Below, in pieces: positions 52,081-60,204 of a stretch of DNA of 64,000 bases. This DNA comes from Streptomyces liliiviolaceus (GTDB taxonomy: Bacteria; Actinomycetota; Actinomycetes; Streptomycetales; Streptomycetaceae), in contig NZ_JAGPYQ010000004.1 of the NCBI RefSeq assembly GCF_018070025.1, forward strand, positions 27,483 through 91,482, given 5' to 3'. The position numbers were made by a program, and so were the translations under genes. The notes below the pieces were generated by a model that had not been told where the DNA came from, did not search any database, and saw nothing but the letters and a program-made list of their open reading frames with translations. Positions within the stretch are counted from its first letter, which is position 1. Each line of letters starts with the position of its first letter.

Positions 52081-54293
52081 TGATTCGTCTGCCCACCACC
52101 CATGCCGCGATCACCGCCCCGCTGGTCGCCTCCAACACGGCTTTTCCCGGCATCCCGATCGGCCGGTCCCTGCTCGACGGGCGGTCCTTCCACCTCTCCC
52201 CCGTCCAGGTCGACGACAGGCTGCTGCCGTCCACGAGTTCCCTCGCGCTGGGAGGACTGGGCTCCGGCAAGAGCACCACCGCCAAGACGCGGATCCGCCG
52301 CGAGATCCTCCAGCACGGCCACCAGGCCGTCGTCATCGACAGTTTCGGGGAGGACAGCAGCGGCGAGTGGGCGCCGCTGGTCCGTTCCCTGGGAGGCCGG
52401 GTCATCGAGGCCGGAAGCTTCACCCTCAACCCGGTCAGCCCTTTGTTCACGACCGAGGTCCGCGAGCAGCTGGTCCGCACGCTGATCCTGGCCGTCGAAC
52501 CCGGGGCATTCGACCACCATGCCGCCCATGCACTCCAGCACGCCCTGACCCACCCGAAAGCGACCTCGCTCAACGGAGTCGTGGACGCCCTGGTCACACC
52601 TGAGGCCGGCCGCTGGCCGGTCGCGAAGCTCACCGAGTGGGGCGAGGGCGCCGCGATCGCGCTGTCCCGGTTCACCGAGGGCTCGCTGCAAGGTCTGTTC
52701 GACGGCCAGGACGCGAGTCTGCCCGAGACGGATCTGCCGATCATCAGCTTCGACTTCTCCCGCATGGACCGCAACAGCCCCGCGATCCCGGCGCTCATGT
52801 CGGCGGTGTCGTGCTGGGCAGAGCAGGTGTGGCTGCGCCAGTCCACGGCCGTGCACCGGCACCTGGTGCTGGAAGAGGCCTGGCAGATCCTGCTCTCCCC
52901 CGCCACGAGCGAACTGATCCAGCGGCTGGTGAAGAACGCGCGCAAGGCCGGGCTGTCGCTGGACGTGGTGATGCACACGCTGTCCGACCTCGGAGAAGGC
53001 AAAGCCCAGGATCTGGCGAAACTGTGCGAGATCGTCCACGTCGGGCGCTCAACCCCGGAAGAGGCCGCGATCGTCGGCCACCTGCTCGGACTGCCCGCGT
53101 GGGCCGTCGACCGCATCCCCACACTCGATCCGGGACAGGCCGTGTGGAAGGTCGGCCCGCATCACATCGACATCGTGCAGACGATCCGGAGCGAAGAGGA
53201 AGCCGCGCTCACCGACACCTCGATGCGGCGCCGCATGGCACAGCAGGCCGTAGCCGTCGAAGCCGTTGAAGAGGCCACCCCGGACGTCTCGACAGAGCCG
53301 CTCCCGGAGCCGACCGAGGACGTCGACACCGACGTCGATGTTGACGCGGGCGAGGCCCTGGCCGTCCCGGGCGGCAGCCTCAGCGATGACCTGTACGCGC
53401 CGTTCGAGGACACCACCGACGTCTGGGACTGGGAGGCGATGCCGCCGAACGTCATCGACACCGAGTCCGGTCCCTTCGATCTCGCCCGGCACGAGGCCGT
53501 CCTGCAGACCGCGATGGAGGGCCGGTTCAGCGAGGCCGCCGACCTGGCGGCGATCTGCGAGCGGGAGGACATCACCACCCACGGCCTCAACTCCGCTCAG
53601 GCGCTGGCCTGGACAGAGACCCGCGCTCAAATTGCGGAGCTGCGCGGAGATACCGGACAGGCCGCGCAACTGCGCGCTACCGTCGCCCACATGGGACACG
53701 ATGCCGATTGGTTCGAGCGGACCGGTGACAGCACGTCCCCGGCATGGCACAGCGGGCCCCAGCCATCCACACCGCCCGCTCCGGCTGAACCGCCCTCCGC
53801 CCCGCGGCGCCGCACCTGGCCGTATGTCGCCGCGATCGCAGCCCTGTCCCTCACCGCTGCAGGCGTATGGCAGCACGCACAGAGCGAAGACCAGCGCCAG
53901 GACCGGCAGGAGAAAGCCGCCGCGTACAAGGGGCGGTCAGGAGCGGCACTCAAGATCGACGGCGTCAAGGCGGACGTCGTGGCGCACTGGAACAGTGACC
54001 GGGACAAGGTGATCCTGGAACTGCGCAGCTACTTCGACCGCAACGCCCGGTACCTGCGCATTGACGCGTCTGGTGAGAGCGCCAGCAGCGTTCGGGAAGA
54101 CGGATGGTTCCCCAAGGATCCTGAGATCGCGTTGCCGGTCACGGACCCTCTTGCGGACGTGACGGTCCGGATCGCGGTCGGCGGACGGACCTGGAAGGAA
54201 GGGGCCCGGGCAGAATCCCGCGACATCCGCCTGTCCCCGACTGGGGTTGCATTCGACGCCGGGACCGGCGAGGAACTGCCGTCCGACCTCTGA
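52080..54293 (+). CDS. VirB4/TraC-like ATPase with an extra C-terminal membrane domain, 737 aa
   Basis: The motor has Walker A LGGLGSGKSTTAK at 57-69, VVIDSFGEDSSGEWAPLV, and the Walker B VLEEAWQIL near 260; GLSLDVVMHTLSD follows. After about 390 the protein changes: an acidic Asp/Glu/Val linker (PEPTEDVDTDVDVDAG), a helical repeat-like region, one membrane helix near 578-598 (WPYVAAIAALSLTAAGVW) and an exported C-terminal domain of about 135 residues. The last part is unusual for VirB4. Coupled to the previous gene by TGATG. Confidence 0.78.
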   Translation: MIRLPTTHAAITAPLVASNTAFPGIPIGRSLLDGRSFHLSPVQVDDRLLPSTSSLALGGLGSGKSTTAKTRIRREILQHGHQAVVIDSFGEDSSGEWAPLVRSLGGRVIEAGSFTLNPVSPLFTTEVREQLVRTLILAVEPGAFDHHAAHALQHALTHPKATSLNGVVDALVTPEAGRWPVAKLTEWGEGAAIALSRFTEGSLQGLFDGQDASLPETDLPIISFDFSRMDRNSPAIPALMSAVSCWAEQVWLRQSTAVHRHLVLEEAWQILLSPATSELIQRLVKNARKAGLSLDVVMHTLSDLGEGKAQDLAKLCEIVHVGRSTPEEAAIVGHLLGLPAWAVDRIPTLDPGQAVWKVGPHHIDIVQTIRSEEEAALTDTSMRRRMAQQAVAVEAVEEATPDVSTEPLPEPTEDVDTDVDVDAGEALAVPGGSLSDDLYAPFEDTTDVWDWEAMPPNVIDTESGPFDLARHEAVLQTAMEGRFSEAADLAAICEREDITTHGLNSAQALAWTETRAQIAELRGDTGQAAQLRATVAHMGHDADWFERTGDSTSPAWHSGPQPSTPPAPAEPPSAPRRRTWPYVAAIAALSLTAAGVWQHAQSEDQRQDRQEKAAAYKGRSGAALKIDGVKADVVAHWNSDRDKVILELRSYFDRNARYLRIDASGESASSVREDGWFPKDPEIALPVTDPLADVTVRIAVGGRTWKEGARAESRDIRLSPTGVAFDAGTGEELPSDL

Positions 54294-54491
54294 CACTCCC
54301 TGAACTGTGATGGCCCGCTCCCCGACCTGGGATGTGGGCCATCGTCGTATTCCGGTCGCTCCGTCTGGTCCTCGCGCACCCACGCGAGGACCGGGCAGGC
54401 CGACCGGCCGCCAGCACCATCCTGCGCCCCGCTGACGCACCCGCGTCGGTGGGGCGCGCTGCTGTCCACCGACGCCTGGAGGAACCGCCCC

Positions 54492-54599
54492 GTGCTCATT
54501 CCCCGCCCGCGCCGCCGGATCGGCCGGCCCCGCCCCCTGCGTCCCGGCCCCCGCTACCCGCACCGTCCGGCCCGGCTGCCCGCTCCCTGGATCCGGTGA
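54492..54599 (+). CDS. Small Arg/Pro-rich protein, 35 aa
   Basis: GTG after GGAGGA at a good distance. MLIPRPRRRIGRPRPLRPGP and a short tail, very basic. TGATG overlap with the next gene supports translation. Confidence 0.45.
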   Translation: MLIPRPRRRIGRPRPLRPGPRYPHRPARLPAPWIR

Positions 54600-55054
54600 T
54601 GGCCAGGACGCGTACGAGGGTCCGCCGCGCGATACAACGCGTGCCACGCAGCAGCGCGGCCCTGGAGGAGTTCGACCGTGGCGCCTGCCCCGGCCACCTC
54701 GCCACCCGCCGCCAGCTGCGGGCCCGGGAGGTCAGCCCCGGAGGGCACGGCCCGGTCGCCGTACTGCGCTGCGCGCGCTGCCGCTACACCCCGCAGTGGT
54801 CATGCAGCCACCCCGGCCGTGCCTGGCTCTACGACCTTCGGCTGACCCGGCCCAAACGGATCCCGACGCTGGCTCAGGAGTGGGCGCTGGACCGGGCGAT
54901 GGCCGCGAGGTCCACCTGCCCCCGCTGCAAGCGTCGGTACGTGTACTGCCTTCCGCTGCGCACCCTCGGCAGCTGCCTGGAATGCCACGACGGCACCCCC
55001 GCCGACCCGACCAGCTACACCGCTGTCCCGGCCGCACACTCGCTGGCCGCCTGA
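54599..55054 (+). CDS. Zinc-ribbon protein, 151 aa
   Basis: Two or three Cys pairs: CARCRYTPQWSC, CPRCKRRYVYCL and CLEC. The N-terminal 40 residues are basic. ATG at 54599 chosen because of the overlap with the small ORF; the longer upstream frame is Pro-rich and not protein-like. Unknown role; possibly nucleic-acid binding. Confidence 0.58.
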   Translation: MARTRTRVRRAIQRVPRSSAALEEFDRGACPGHLATRRQLRAREVSPGGHGPVAVLRCARCRYTPQWSCSHPGRAWLYDLRLTRPKRIPTLAQEWALDRAMAARSTCPRCKRRYVYCLPLRTLGSCLECHDGTPADPTSYTAVPAAHSLAA

Positions 55055-55074
55055 CCAACGAAAAGGACATCCGC

Positions 55075-55239
55075 ATGGGTTTCATCGACGACAAGACCGC
55101 CGAACTGAGGACCGCCGTACGGGCCGGTGACACCGACCGCGCCGCTCAGGTCATCACGGAGACCGTTCTGGAGAACGACCAGTCGTTCGAGGCCACGATC
55201 GCCGACATGACCGCCACCGACCTCCGCCAGCAGGGCTGA
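55075..55239 (+). CDS. Small acidic helical protein, 54 aa
   Basis: MGFIDDKTAELRTAVRAGDT then helix AAQVITETVLENDQSFEATI. AAAAGGACATCC precedes the ATG. Unknown function. Confidence 0.55.
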   Translation: MGFIDDKTAELRTAVRAGDTDRAAQVITETVLENDQSFEATIADMTATDLRQQG

Positions 55240-55254
55240 GAGGACGTGCCGACC

Positions 55255-55713
55255 ATGACCACTGTGTCTGACACGACTGTCGAGACGAACCTGGACACCG
55301 CGCTCGCCGCGGTCGGCAGCGAGATCGCCCGGACCGACGGAAAATCCAGCCTGCTGCTCGCCTTCACCGGCGCCGTGCTGGCCGGGCTCGCCTCCGTCGC
55401 CGACAAGCACCTGCCCCCGGCCACCCAGGTGTTCGGCGCGGCCGGCGTCCTCGCCCTGGCCGCTGCCTCGGTCCTGCTGCTCCTGGTCGTGCGCCCCCGG
55501 TTACGCGGAGGCGGCCGGGAGTCGTTCCCGGCCTGGGCGGTGATGAGCGAAGCCGACATCCGCGAGGTGCTGCACGGCGACCTCCGCGCCGCCCGCATCC
55601 GCGTCCTGTCCCGGATCGCGGTGCGGAAGTTCCGCCGTCTTCAGCGGGCGGTCGACCTGATCCTCGCTGCTCTTGCCCTGCTGCTCCTGGCCGTGATCGG
55701 CGCCCTGTTCTGA
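55255..55713 (+). CDS. Pycsar-effector-like membrane protein (DUF5706), 152 aa
   Basis: Layout and motifs match the Pycsar effector family: an amphipathic start (LDTALAAVGSEIARTDGKSS), two helices (LLLAFTGAVLAGLASVAD; GVLALAAASVLLLLVVRPRL), a soluble middle, RIAVRKFRRLQRAVDLILAA and a last helix. In Pycsar, a cCMP/cUMP signal activates such proteins to damage the membrane during phage infection. No pyrimidine cyclase is adjacent. ATG at 55255 has GAGAGGAC upstream; a GTG at 55246 is too close to it. Confidence 0.7.
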   Translation: MTTVSDTTVETNLDTALAAVGSEIARTDGKSSLLLAFTGAVLAGLASVADKHLPPATQVFGAAGVLALAAASVLLLLVVRPRLRGGGRESFPAWAVMSEADIREVLHGDLRAARIRVLSRIAVRKFRRLQRAVDLILAALALLLLAVIGALF

Positions 55714-55796
55714 CGGTCCTGCGTCCAGCGCCGCATCCTCGCCGCACCCGGCGGCCGGTGGGGGGCCGGGCGCAGGACCGGACAGCCCGGCCCGCG

Positions 55797-55838
55797 CGAC
55801 GACGGGCCGCCCACCCAGGGGGTGGCGGCCCGTCGTCG
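55797..55838. terminator. Strong bidirectional terminator
   Basis: 15-bp stem CGACGACGGGCCGCC between the convergent genes ending at 55713 and 55860. Confidence 0.75.
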
Positions 55839-55859
55839 ATCTGCTTCCGAGCCTGTTTT

Positions 55860-56093
55860 CTAGGCTTCCTTCGTCTTGCTCTTCGACCATGCGCGTGCCG
55901 TGTTCGGTGCGACTGCCGTGAGTTCGTTGATCCGGCGGTAGGGGACTTCCATCCGCACCGCTTCCGCGACCAGTGGACGCAGCCCTTCTTCGATCTCTTC
56001 GAGCTGGGCAAGGAGCTTGATCCGTTGTTGGCCCGGAGCCTTGAGGCTCGCTTCGGCGTCTGCCCGGAGTTCGGCCGGTGTTTTCTGCGTCAT
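55860..56093 (-). CDS. Small HTH-like protein, 77 aa
   Basis: Helical N-terminus, then RINELTAVAPNTARAWSKSK, an HTH-like end resembling that of the protein at 30053. It is the only leftward gene in this part and divergent from 56214, so it probably regulates that intergenic region. Confidence 0.65.
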   Translation of the reverse strand: MTQKTPAELRADAEASLKAPGQQRIKLLAQLEEIEEGLRPLVAEAVRMEVPYRRINELTAVAPNTARAWSKSKTKEA

Positions 56094-56213
56094 GCCGTCA
56101 GACTGCCATGTCGTATCAAGCTGAGTCAATGAATCAAGATGCGAGCATTGCGCAGACTGACTTACTGTGTCAGTATGAACGAACGACGCAGATTGATGTG
56201 AGAAGGGGATCTC
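56094..56213. promoter_or_regulatory. Divergent promoter region
   Basis: TTGACT (minus strand, near 56128) is a -35 candidate for the leftward gene. ACTGACTTACTGTGTCAGT at 56157-56175 is an inverted repeat placed like an operator for the rightward gene. Confidence 0.5.
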
Positions 56214-56660
56214 ATGGGGAGCACGTTGATCGCCGTACTCGGAACCCTGCTGGGTGCTGCTCTGACCGGCATGCTCCAGCACCTGATTACAGTGTCCGGT
56301 CGGCGTGACCGGGACCGGATCGCTCAGCGCACCGCCATTGCCGGTCTTCTCGGAAGCGCGAGCGCGCACCGGGGAGCGCAGTACCGCAAGCACGTGGCCC
56401 AGCGGGCGAGTGAGCCGGACACCGACACCGCGCGCGCTGAGCGGTACGCGGCCCGTACCGCCATGACGAGCGCTCTTTCCAGCGTCCGGCTGTCCGGTGC
56501 CCCTGCCCGCTTGAGCGAGCTGGCCGTGGCGCTCGTTGCCGCCTCCGTGGCCGTAGGTGACGCACCGTCCCTGGACCACGGCGCAGTTCAGGAAGCCGGA
56601 GACTCGGCACGGGCGGCGCACCAGGCTCTCGAAACCGCCGCCGCCTCGCACCTGAGGTGA
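56214..56660 (+). CDS. Membrane-anchored hypothetical protein, 148 aa
   Basis: N-terminal helix LIAVLGTLLGAALTGMLQHL followed by a helical soluble domain of Ala-rich composition. Same layout as the proteins at 18862 and 23725. GAGAAGGGG precedes the ATG. Function unknown. Confidence 0.62.
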   Translation: MGSTLIAVLGTLLGAALTGMLQHLITVSGRRDRDRIAQRTAIAGLLGSASAHRGAQYRKHVAQRASEPDTDTARAERYAARTAMTSALSSVRLSGAPARLSELAVALVAASVAVGDAPSLDHGAVQEAGDSARAAHQALETAAASHLR

Positions 56661-56673
56661 TCTCTGTTCACCG

Positions 56674-56698
56674 GCCCCCGCCGACTCTCCGGCGGGGG
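56674..56698 (+). terminator. Terminator hairpin
   Basis: CCCCGCCG and CGGCGGGG flank a short loop, then TT. Confidence 0.6.
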
Positions 56699-56757
56699 TT
56701 CCCGCTGACGGCCGACCACACCCCGTCCGTACGAAGACGAGAAGGAGAAATCCCAGT

Positions 56758-57288
56758 ATGGATCCCGTTCTGCACACCCCGGCCCGCCCGTACGAGCCGG
56801 ACTCGCCGCTGGCCTACCTGATGGAGATCGCCGCCGCGGCGGTCGATGAGGAGCCCGAGGACGAGCAGCGCGACGGAGCGGAAACGGGGGCAGCGCACCA
56901 CGTCTACGCCGCCTACGCCTACTCGCTCGCTCAAGCCGTCGACTCCGCGGTCTGGCAGGGCTACCCGTGCGTGCGTGAGCACGGGGCCCGCCGCTTCGAG
57001 GCGTCCGCGGTGGCACTGCTGGGGGGCGGGCTGTGGCTGCACCACACCCTGCGCGTCACGGAGGCCGACGGAGCGCACGACGTCCTCACGCTGATCGCAC
57101 CGTGCACGTGCGGGCGCGGCTACGCCGACATCACCATCGACACCGAGGACGTCCTCATGGAAATCCTCGCGGAGCTGAAGCCGACGTATGGCCGGTCCCT
57201 GCACGACGACCAGGCGCCGGACTGCCACAGCGTCCAGCAGGCTCCCGCCGTCGCAGGATGGCCCCGGAGCGCCCGCAGCATCGGCTAA
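56758..57288 (+). CDS. Hypothetical protein, 176 aa
   Basis: GAAGGAGAAATCCCAGT precedes the ATG. Acidic N-terminus, then a helical and beta mix with CTCGRGYADITIDTEDVLME. No known domain. The C-terminal 25 residues look disordered. Confidence 0.62.
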   Translation: MDPVLHTPARPYEPDSPLAYLMEIAAAAVDEEPEDEQRDGAETGAAHHVYAAYAYSLAQAVDSAVWQGYPCVREHGARRFEASAVALLGGGLWLHHTLRVTEADGAHDVLTLIAPCTCGRGYADITIDTEDVLMEILAELKPTYGRSLHDDQAPDCHSVQQAPAVAGWPRSARSIG

Positions 57289-57477
57289 GAGGCAGGCCGG
57301 CCGCCCCGGGGAATCGCTCCCGTTCCGTCACGTGGCGGAAGCACTTCCAGCATGCCCGACCACCAGGCCCGACCCAAACCACTTGATCAAAAGCAAGAGG
57401 CGCACCCCCATGCCGTGCAAAGCGCGGGGTGCGCCTCTCCCACACCCGCCCCGCAAGGGGCGAGAACGGAGACCATC

Positions 57478-58182
57478 ATGCCCGGACCCGGCGCCTTACG
57501 GCAGCCGACCCGCACATTCCTCATCACCGCGGCCGTCGTGCCGCTCGCCCTGGCCGTCGTCGCCGACGACGTCCGGGTGCGCCGCCAGCTGCACACCGCC
57601 CGCCGGGACCCGCTGACCGGTCTGCCCGGCCGCGACATCCTCACTGACCGGATCGACCGGCTCGCCCACACCCGCCGGGAGCTCCTGCACGTCCTGGTCG
57701 CCGACGCCGACGGACTCAAAGCCGTCAACGACACCCTCGGACACCCCGCTGGCGACGCGCTGATCGCTGCGATCGGCCGTCGCCTCAGCACGTGGGCGGC
57801 CGGCCGGAGCGGGCTCGCCGCGCGTCTGGGGGGTGACGAGTTCGGTGTCACGGTGCTGATGCCGCGTGCCACCGCTGTTCGCGACATCGTCGACCTGCAC
57901 ACGGCGCTTGCGCAGCCCGTCACCTATGAGGGGCAGCCGCTGCGCGACATCGAGGGGCAGCTCGTGCGCCCGTCGGTGTCGATCGGTATCGCCCGCGCGG
58001 CCGACCTGCCCGACGCGGCCGGCGCGTCCCGGATCCTGCGGGGCGCGGACATGGCCATGTACAAGGTCAAGACCGGCCAGGAGCCGCTCGGCTATACGGC
58101 ATCCCGGCAGGACGCGTACGCGCCCGCCGTGCACGGCCGCCGTCCGGGCCGCCGCGGTACCGCGCTCGGGGCAAGGGGATGA
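57478..58182 (+). CDS. GGDEF diguanylate cyclase-like protein, 234 aa
   Basis: A short membrane helix (TFLITAAVVPLALAVVADDV) precedes a full GGDEF domain: RDPLTGLPGRDILTDRI, VLVADADGLKAVNDTLGHPA and the intact GGDEF signature (LAARLGGDEFGVTVL). The residues for GTP and metal binding are present, so it can make c-di-GMP, which controls development in Streptomyces. No sensor domain beyond the helix. ATG has GGAG upstream; stop overlaps the next gene. Confidence 0.85.
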   Translation: MPGPGALRQPTRTFLITAAVVPLALAVVADDVRVRRQLHTARRDPLTGLPGRDILTDRIDRLAHTRRELLHVLVADADGLKAVNDTLGHPAGDALIAAIGRRLSTWAAGRSGLAARLGGDEFGVTVLMPRATAVRDIVDLHTALAQPVTYEGQPLRDIEGQLVRPSVSIGIARAADLPDAAGASRILRGADMAMYKVKTGQEPLGYTASRQDAYAPAVHGRRPGRRGTALGARG

Positions 58183-58637
58183 CGGCCCCGCTGTACGCCC
58201 CCGACTGGCTGCGCGGCATCACCGTGAAACAGCCGTGGGCCGCCTGCATCGTTGACGGTGACAAGCGGATCGAGAACCGCCCTCGGGCCTGGTCGACGGG
58301 CTGGCGTCTGCTGCACGCCGGCGGATCCGTCGACCGGCCCGCGCTGCGCGACCCGCTGGTGGCCCGCACGATCCGCGGCCACCACCTGCACACGAGCGCG
58401 GTCCTCGCCGTGGTTCGGATCACCGGCTGCCACACCGACCCCGACGACGGTCCTGCGTGCAGCGAGTGGGCGCAGCCCGGCTGCTTCCACCTCGACCTGG
58501 ACGACGTGCATGTCCTGCCGCTGCCCGTGCCCTGTCCCGGGGCGCTCGGGCCGTGGCGCGTGCCGCGGCCGGTCTTCGAGCAGGTCCTGCTGCAACTCCC
58601 CCACCTGACCCAGCTGTTCCCGGAGGTCACGTCATGA
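58179..58637 (+). CDS. ASCH-domain protein, 152 aa
   Basis: ITVKQPWAACIVDGDKRIEN with RPRAWSTGWRLLHAGG is the ASCH beta-barrel start. The domain is related to PUA and is thought to bind RNA or modified nucleotides. It overlaps the GGDEF gene (ATGA) and the WhiB-like gene, forming a three-gene coupled set. Confidence 0.8.
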   Translation: MTAPLYAPDWLRGITVKQPWAACIVDGDKRIENRPRAWSTGWRLLHAGGSVDRPALRDPLVARTIRGHHLHTSAVLAVVRITGCHTDPDDGPACSEWAQPGCFHLDLDDVHVLPLPVPCPGALGPWRVPRPVFEQVLLQLPHLTQLFPEVTS

Positions 58638-59203
58638 CCCGGCCCGGCATCCCCAAGACCACTGACCACGCTGTTCTCGACCCGCGTTTTCCCTTCCCCC
58701 ACACCGCCACCGGCACCGTCTGCCAGAAGACGCCTGCCCTGTTCGACCTCACCATCGGTGACCGCGGCGCCGACCGTGCAGCGACGGAGAAGCGGCTGGC
58801 GCAGGCCCGCAGGGCGTGCGCCTCCTGCCCCATCGCGGTGGCCTGCCTGCGATGGGCGCTGGTCAACAAGCCCGCCACCCGCATCGGTGTCTTCGCCAGC
58901 ACCACCCCCAGGCAGCGCACCGAACTGCGCCTGCGTCTCGCCGACCGTCTCGGGCCCGGCTGGATCGACGTGCTCGCCGCCGAGGACGAGCAACGCCGAC
59001 AGCGGGCTGCCGCGGCCCGACACGATCCGCTGACCGTGCCCCAGTCACGGATCGTGCACCTGGACCGCGAGATCAACGGGCCGATGCGCCCGCAGCGCAG
59101 GCTCCCCGCCGTCCGGCAGCAGAGCAACCGCGCACTCCTGGACACCGCAGCCCGCCAGTTCTACAACCGCGGACTCCCCCACGGCCAGACCCGGTCGGCC
59201 TGA
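58634..59203 (+). CDS. WhiB-like iron-sulfur protein, 189 aa
   Basis: Four cysteines in the Wbl arrangement: VCQKTPALF, then CASC and AC (ARRACASCPIAVACLRWAL), expected to hold a 4Fe-4S cluster. The usual GVWGG turn is changed to GVFAS. A C-terminal basic extension of about 100 residues follows. Wbl proteins bind the principal sigma factor and control transcription. It overlaps the ASCH gene by ATGA. Confidence 0.75.
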   Translation: MTRPGIPKTTDHAVLDPRFPFPHTATGTVCQKTPALFDLTIGDRGADRAATEKRLAQARRACASCPIAVACLRWALVNKPATRIGVFASTTPRQRTELRLRLADRLGPGWIDVLAAEDEQRRQRAAAARHDPLTVPQSRIVHLDREINGPMRPQRRLPAVRQQSNRALLDTAARQFYNRGLPHGQTRSA

Positions 59204-59365
59204 CCGGCCGGCCCTCCCGGATCCGGCCCGGGGCAGCCGTCGACCCCCATGTCCGGCTGCCCCGGCTGCCATCGCACCGCCCTGACGCATCTGACGTGGG
59301 GCGTGCCCCGGGGGTAGACACACGCCCCACTGCCCCCGCCCCGGGGGAGACGGAGGTTTCCCGAG

Positions 59366-59674
59366 ATGACCACAAATGCTGCCGGGGCGACAAGCCACTT
59401 ACCGGCACTCCTGCGCACCGCCGAAGACGAACTGCAGAAACTGCGCGGCCAACTCGCCGCGGTGGCCGCGTTCATCCACGACCCGGCCCACGACCTGGAC
59501 GCCCGCAGCCACCTGGCGCGGCTCCTCACACTCCCCCAACCCGCACCCGCCAACAGGCCCGTCCCGGCGACGGAACGCCACGACATCCCCTCGCCCCGCC
59601 CGCCGTCGACCACGCAGCACACGCCCCCGCCTTCGAGGAAGGACCCCGCGCATGAGCACGCCCTCCATCGTTGA
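59366..59674 (+). CDS. Hypothetical protein, 102 aa
   Basis: Helical first half (LLRTAEDELQKLRGQLAAVA), then a Pro/Thr-rich tail that overlaps the next gene by 23 bp. The start follows GAGACGGAGG at good spacing. Confidence 0.5.
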   Translation: MTTNAAGATSHLPALLRTAEDELQKLRGQLAAVAAFIHDPAHDLDARSHLARLLTLPQPAPANRPVPATERHDIPSPRPPSTTQHTPPPSRKDPAHEHALHR

Positions 59675-60095
59675 CCGCCTCATCCGACGCCTTCGACGAA
59701 GGACCCCGCCGCCCGGGCGCTGCACCGTCGACCGCCTGATCGGCCCCGAGCGCACAGCCCGCGTCATCCAGCCCCTCGTACGCGAGCTGATGCGCGACGA
59801 CCTCCTGCCAGAGCCTGTCGCCTACCGGATCGTCTGCGAAGGCGTGCTCGCCGGGGACCCGTGGTGGCTGGCCGAACCCGGCCAGGTGTGGCAGCTGCGC
59901 CCCGACGCCGCCGAACCCGCCGCTCCCGGCCTGGCGCTGCTGGTCATCGTCCAGCGGGACACCGACCAGCTCACCGTTCAGCTCGAAGACGACGACGCGC
60001 CACACCTGCAGATCCCGCTGTGCGCGCTGGCCGCCTACGAGCTGACGTCGTGGTGCTGGCTGCGCGAGGACCACGGCCCCCTGCCCACCTCCTGA
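59652..60095 (+). CDS. Hypothetical protein, 147 aa
   Basis: Basic start (VDRLIRRLRRRTPPPGRC), then an alpha/beta region (LIGPERTARVIQPLVRELMR; LALLVIVQRDTDQLTVQLED). GAAGGACC precedes the ATG. No known domain. Confidence 0.58.
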   Translation: MSTPSIVDRLIRRLRRRTPPPGRCTVDRLIGPERTARVIQPLVRELMRDDLLPEPVAYRIVCEGVLAGDPWWLAEPGQVWQLRPDAAEPAAPGLALLVIVQRDTDQLTVQLEDDDAPHLQIPLCALAAYELTSWCWLREDHGPLPTS

Positions 60096-60114
60096 CCCAC
60101 CACCCACACGCCCA

Positions 60115-60161
60115 CGGCCCGGTCGGGGCCGCCCCTCATGCGGGCGGCCCCGACCGGGCCG
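60115..60161 (+). terminator. Strong terminator before dnaN
   Basis: 20-bp perfect stem CGGCCCGGTCGGGGCCGCCC with a 7-base loop. Confidence 0.75.
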
Positions 60162-60204
60162 CTCTTCGCCCGCCCTCCGTCACTTCTGCAGACAGGACCT
60201 CTTC

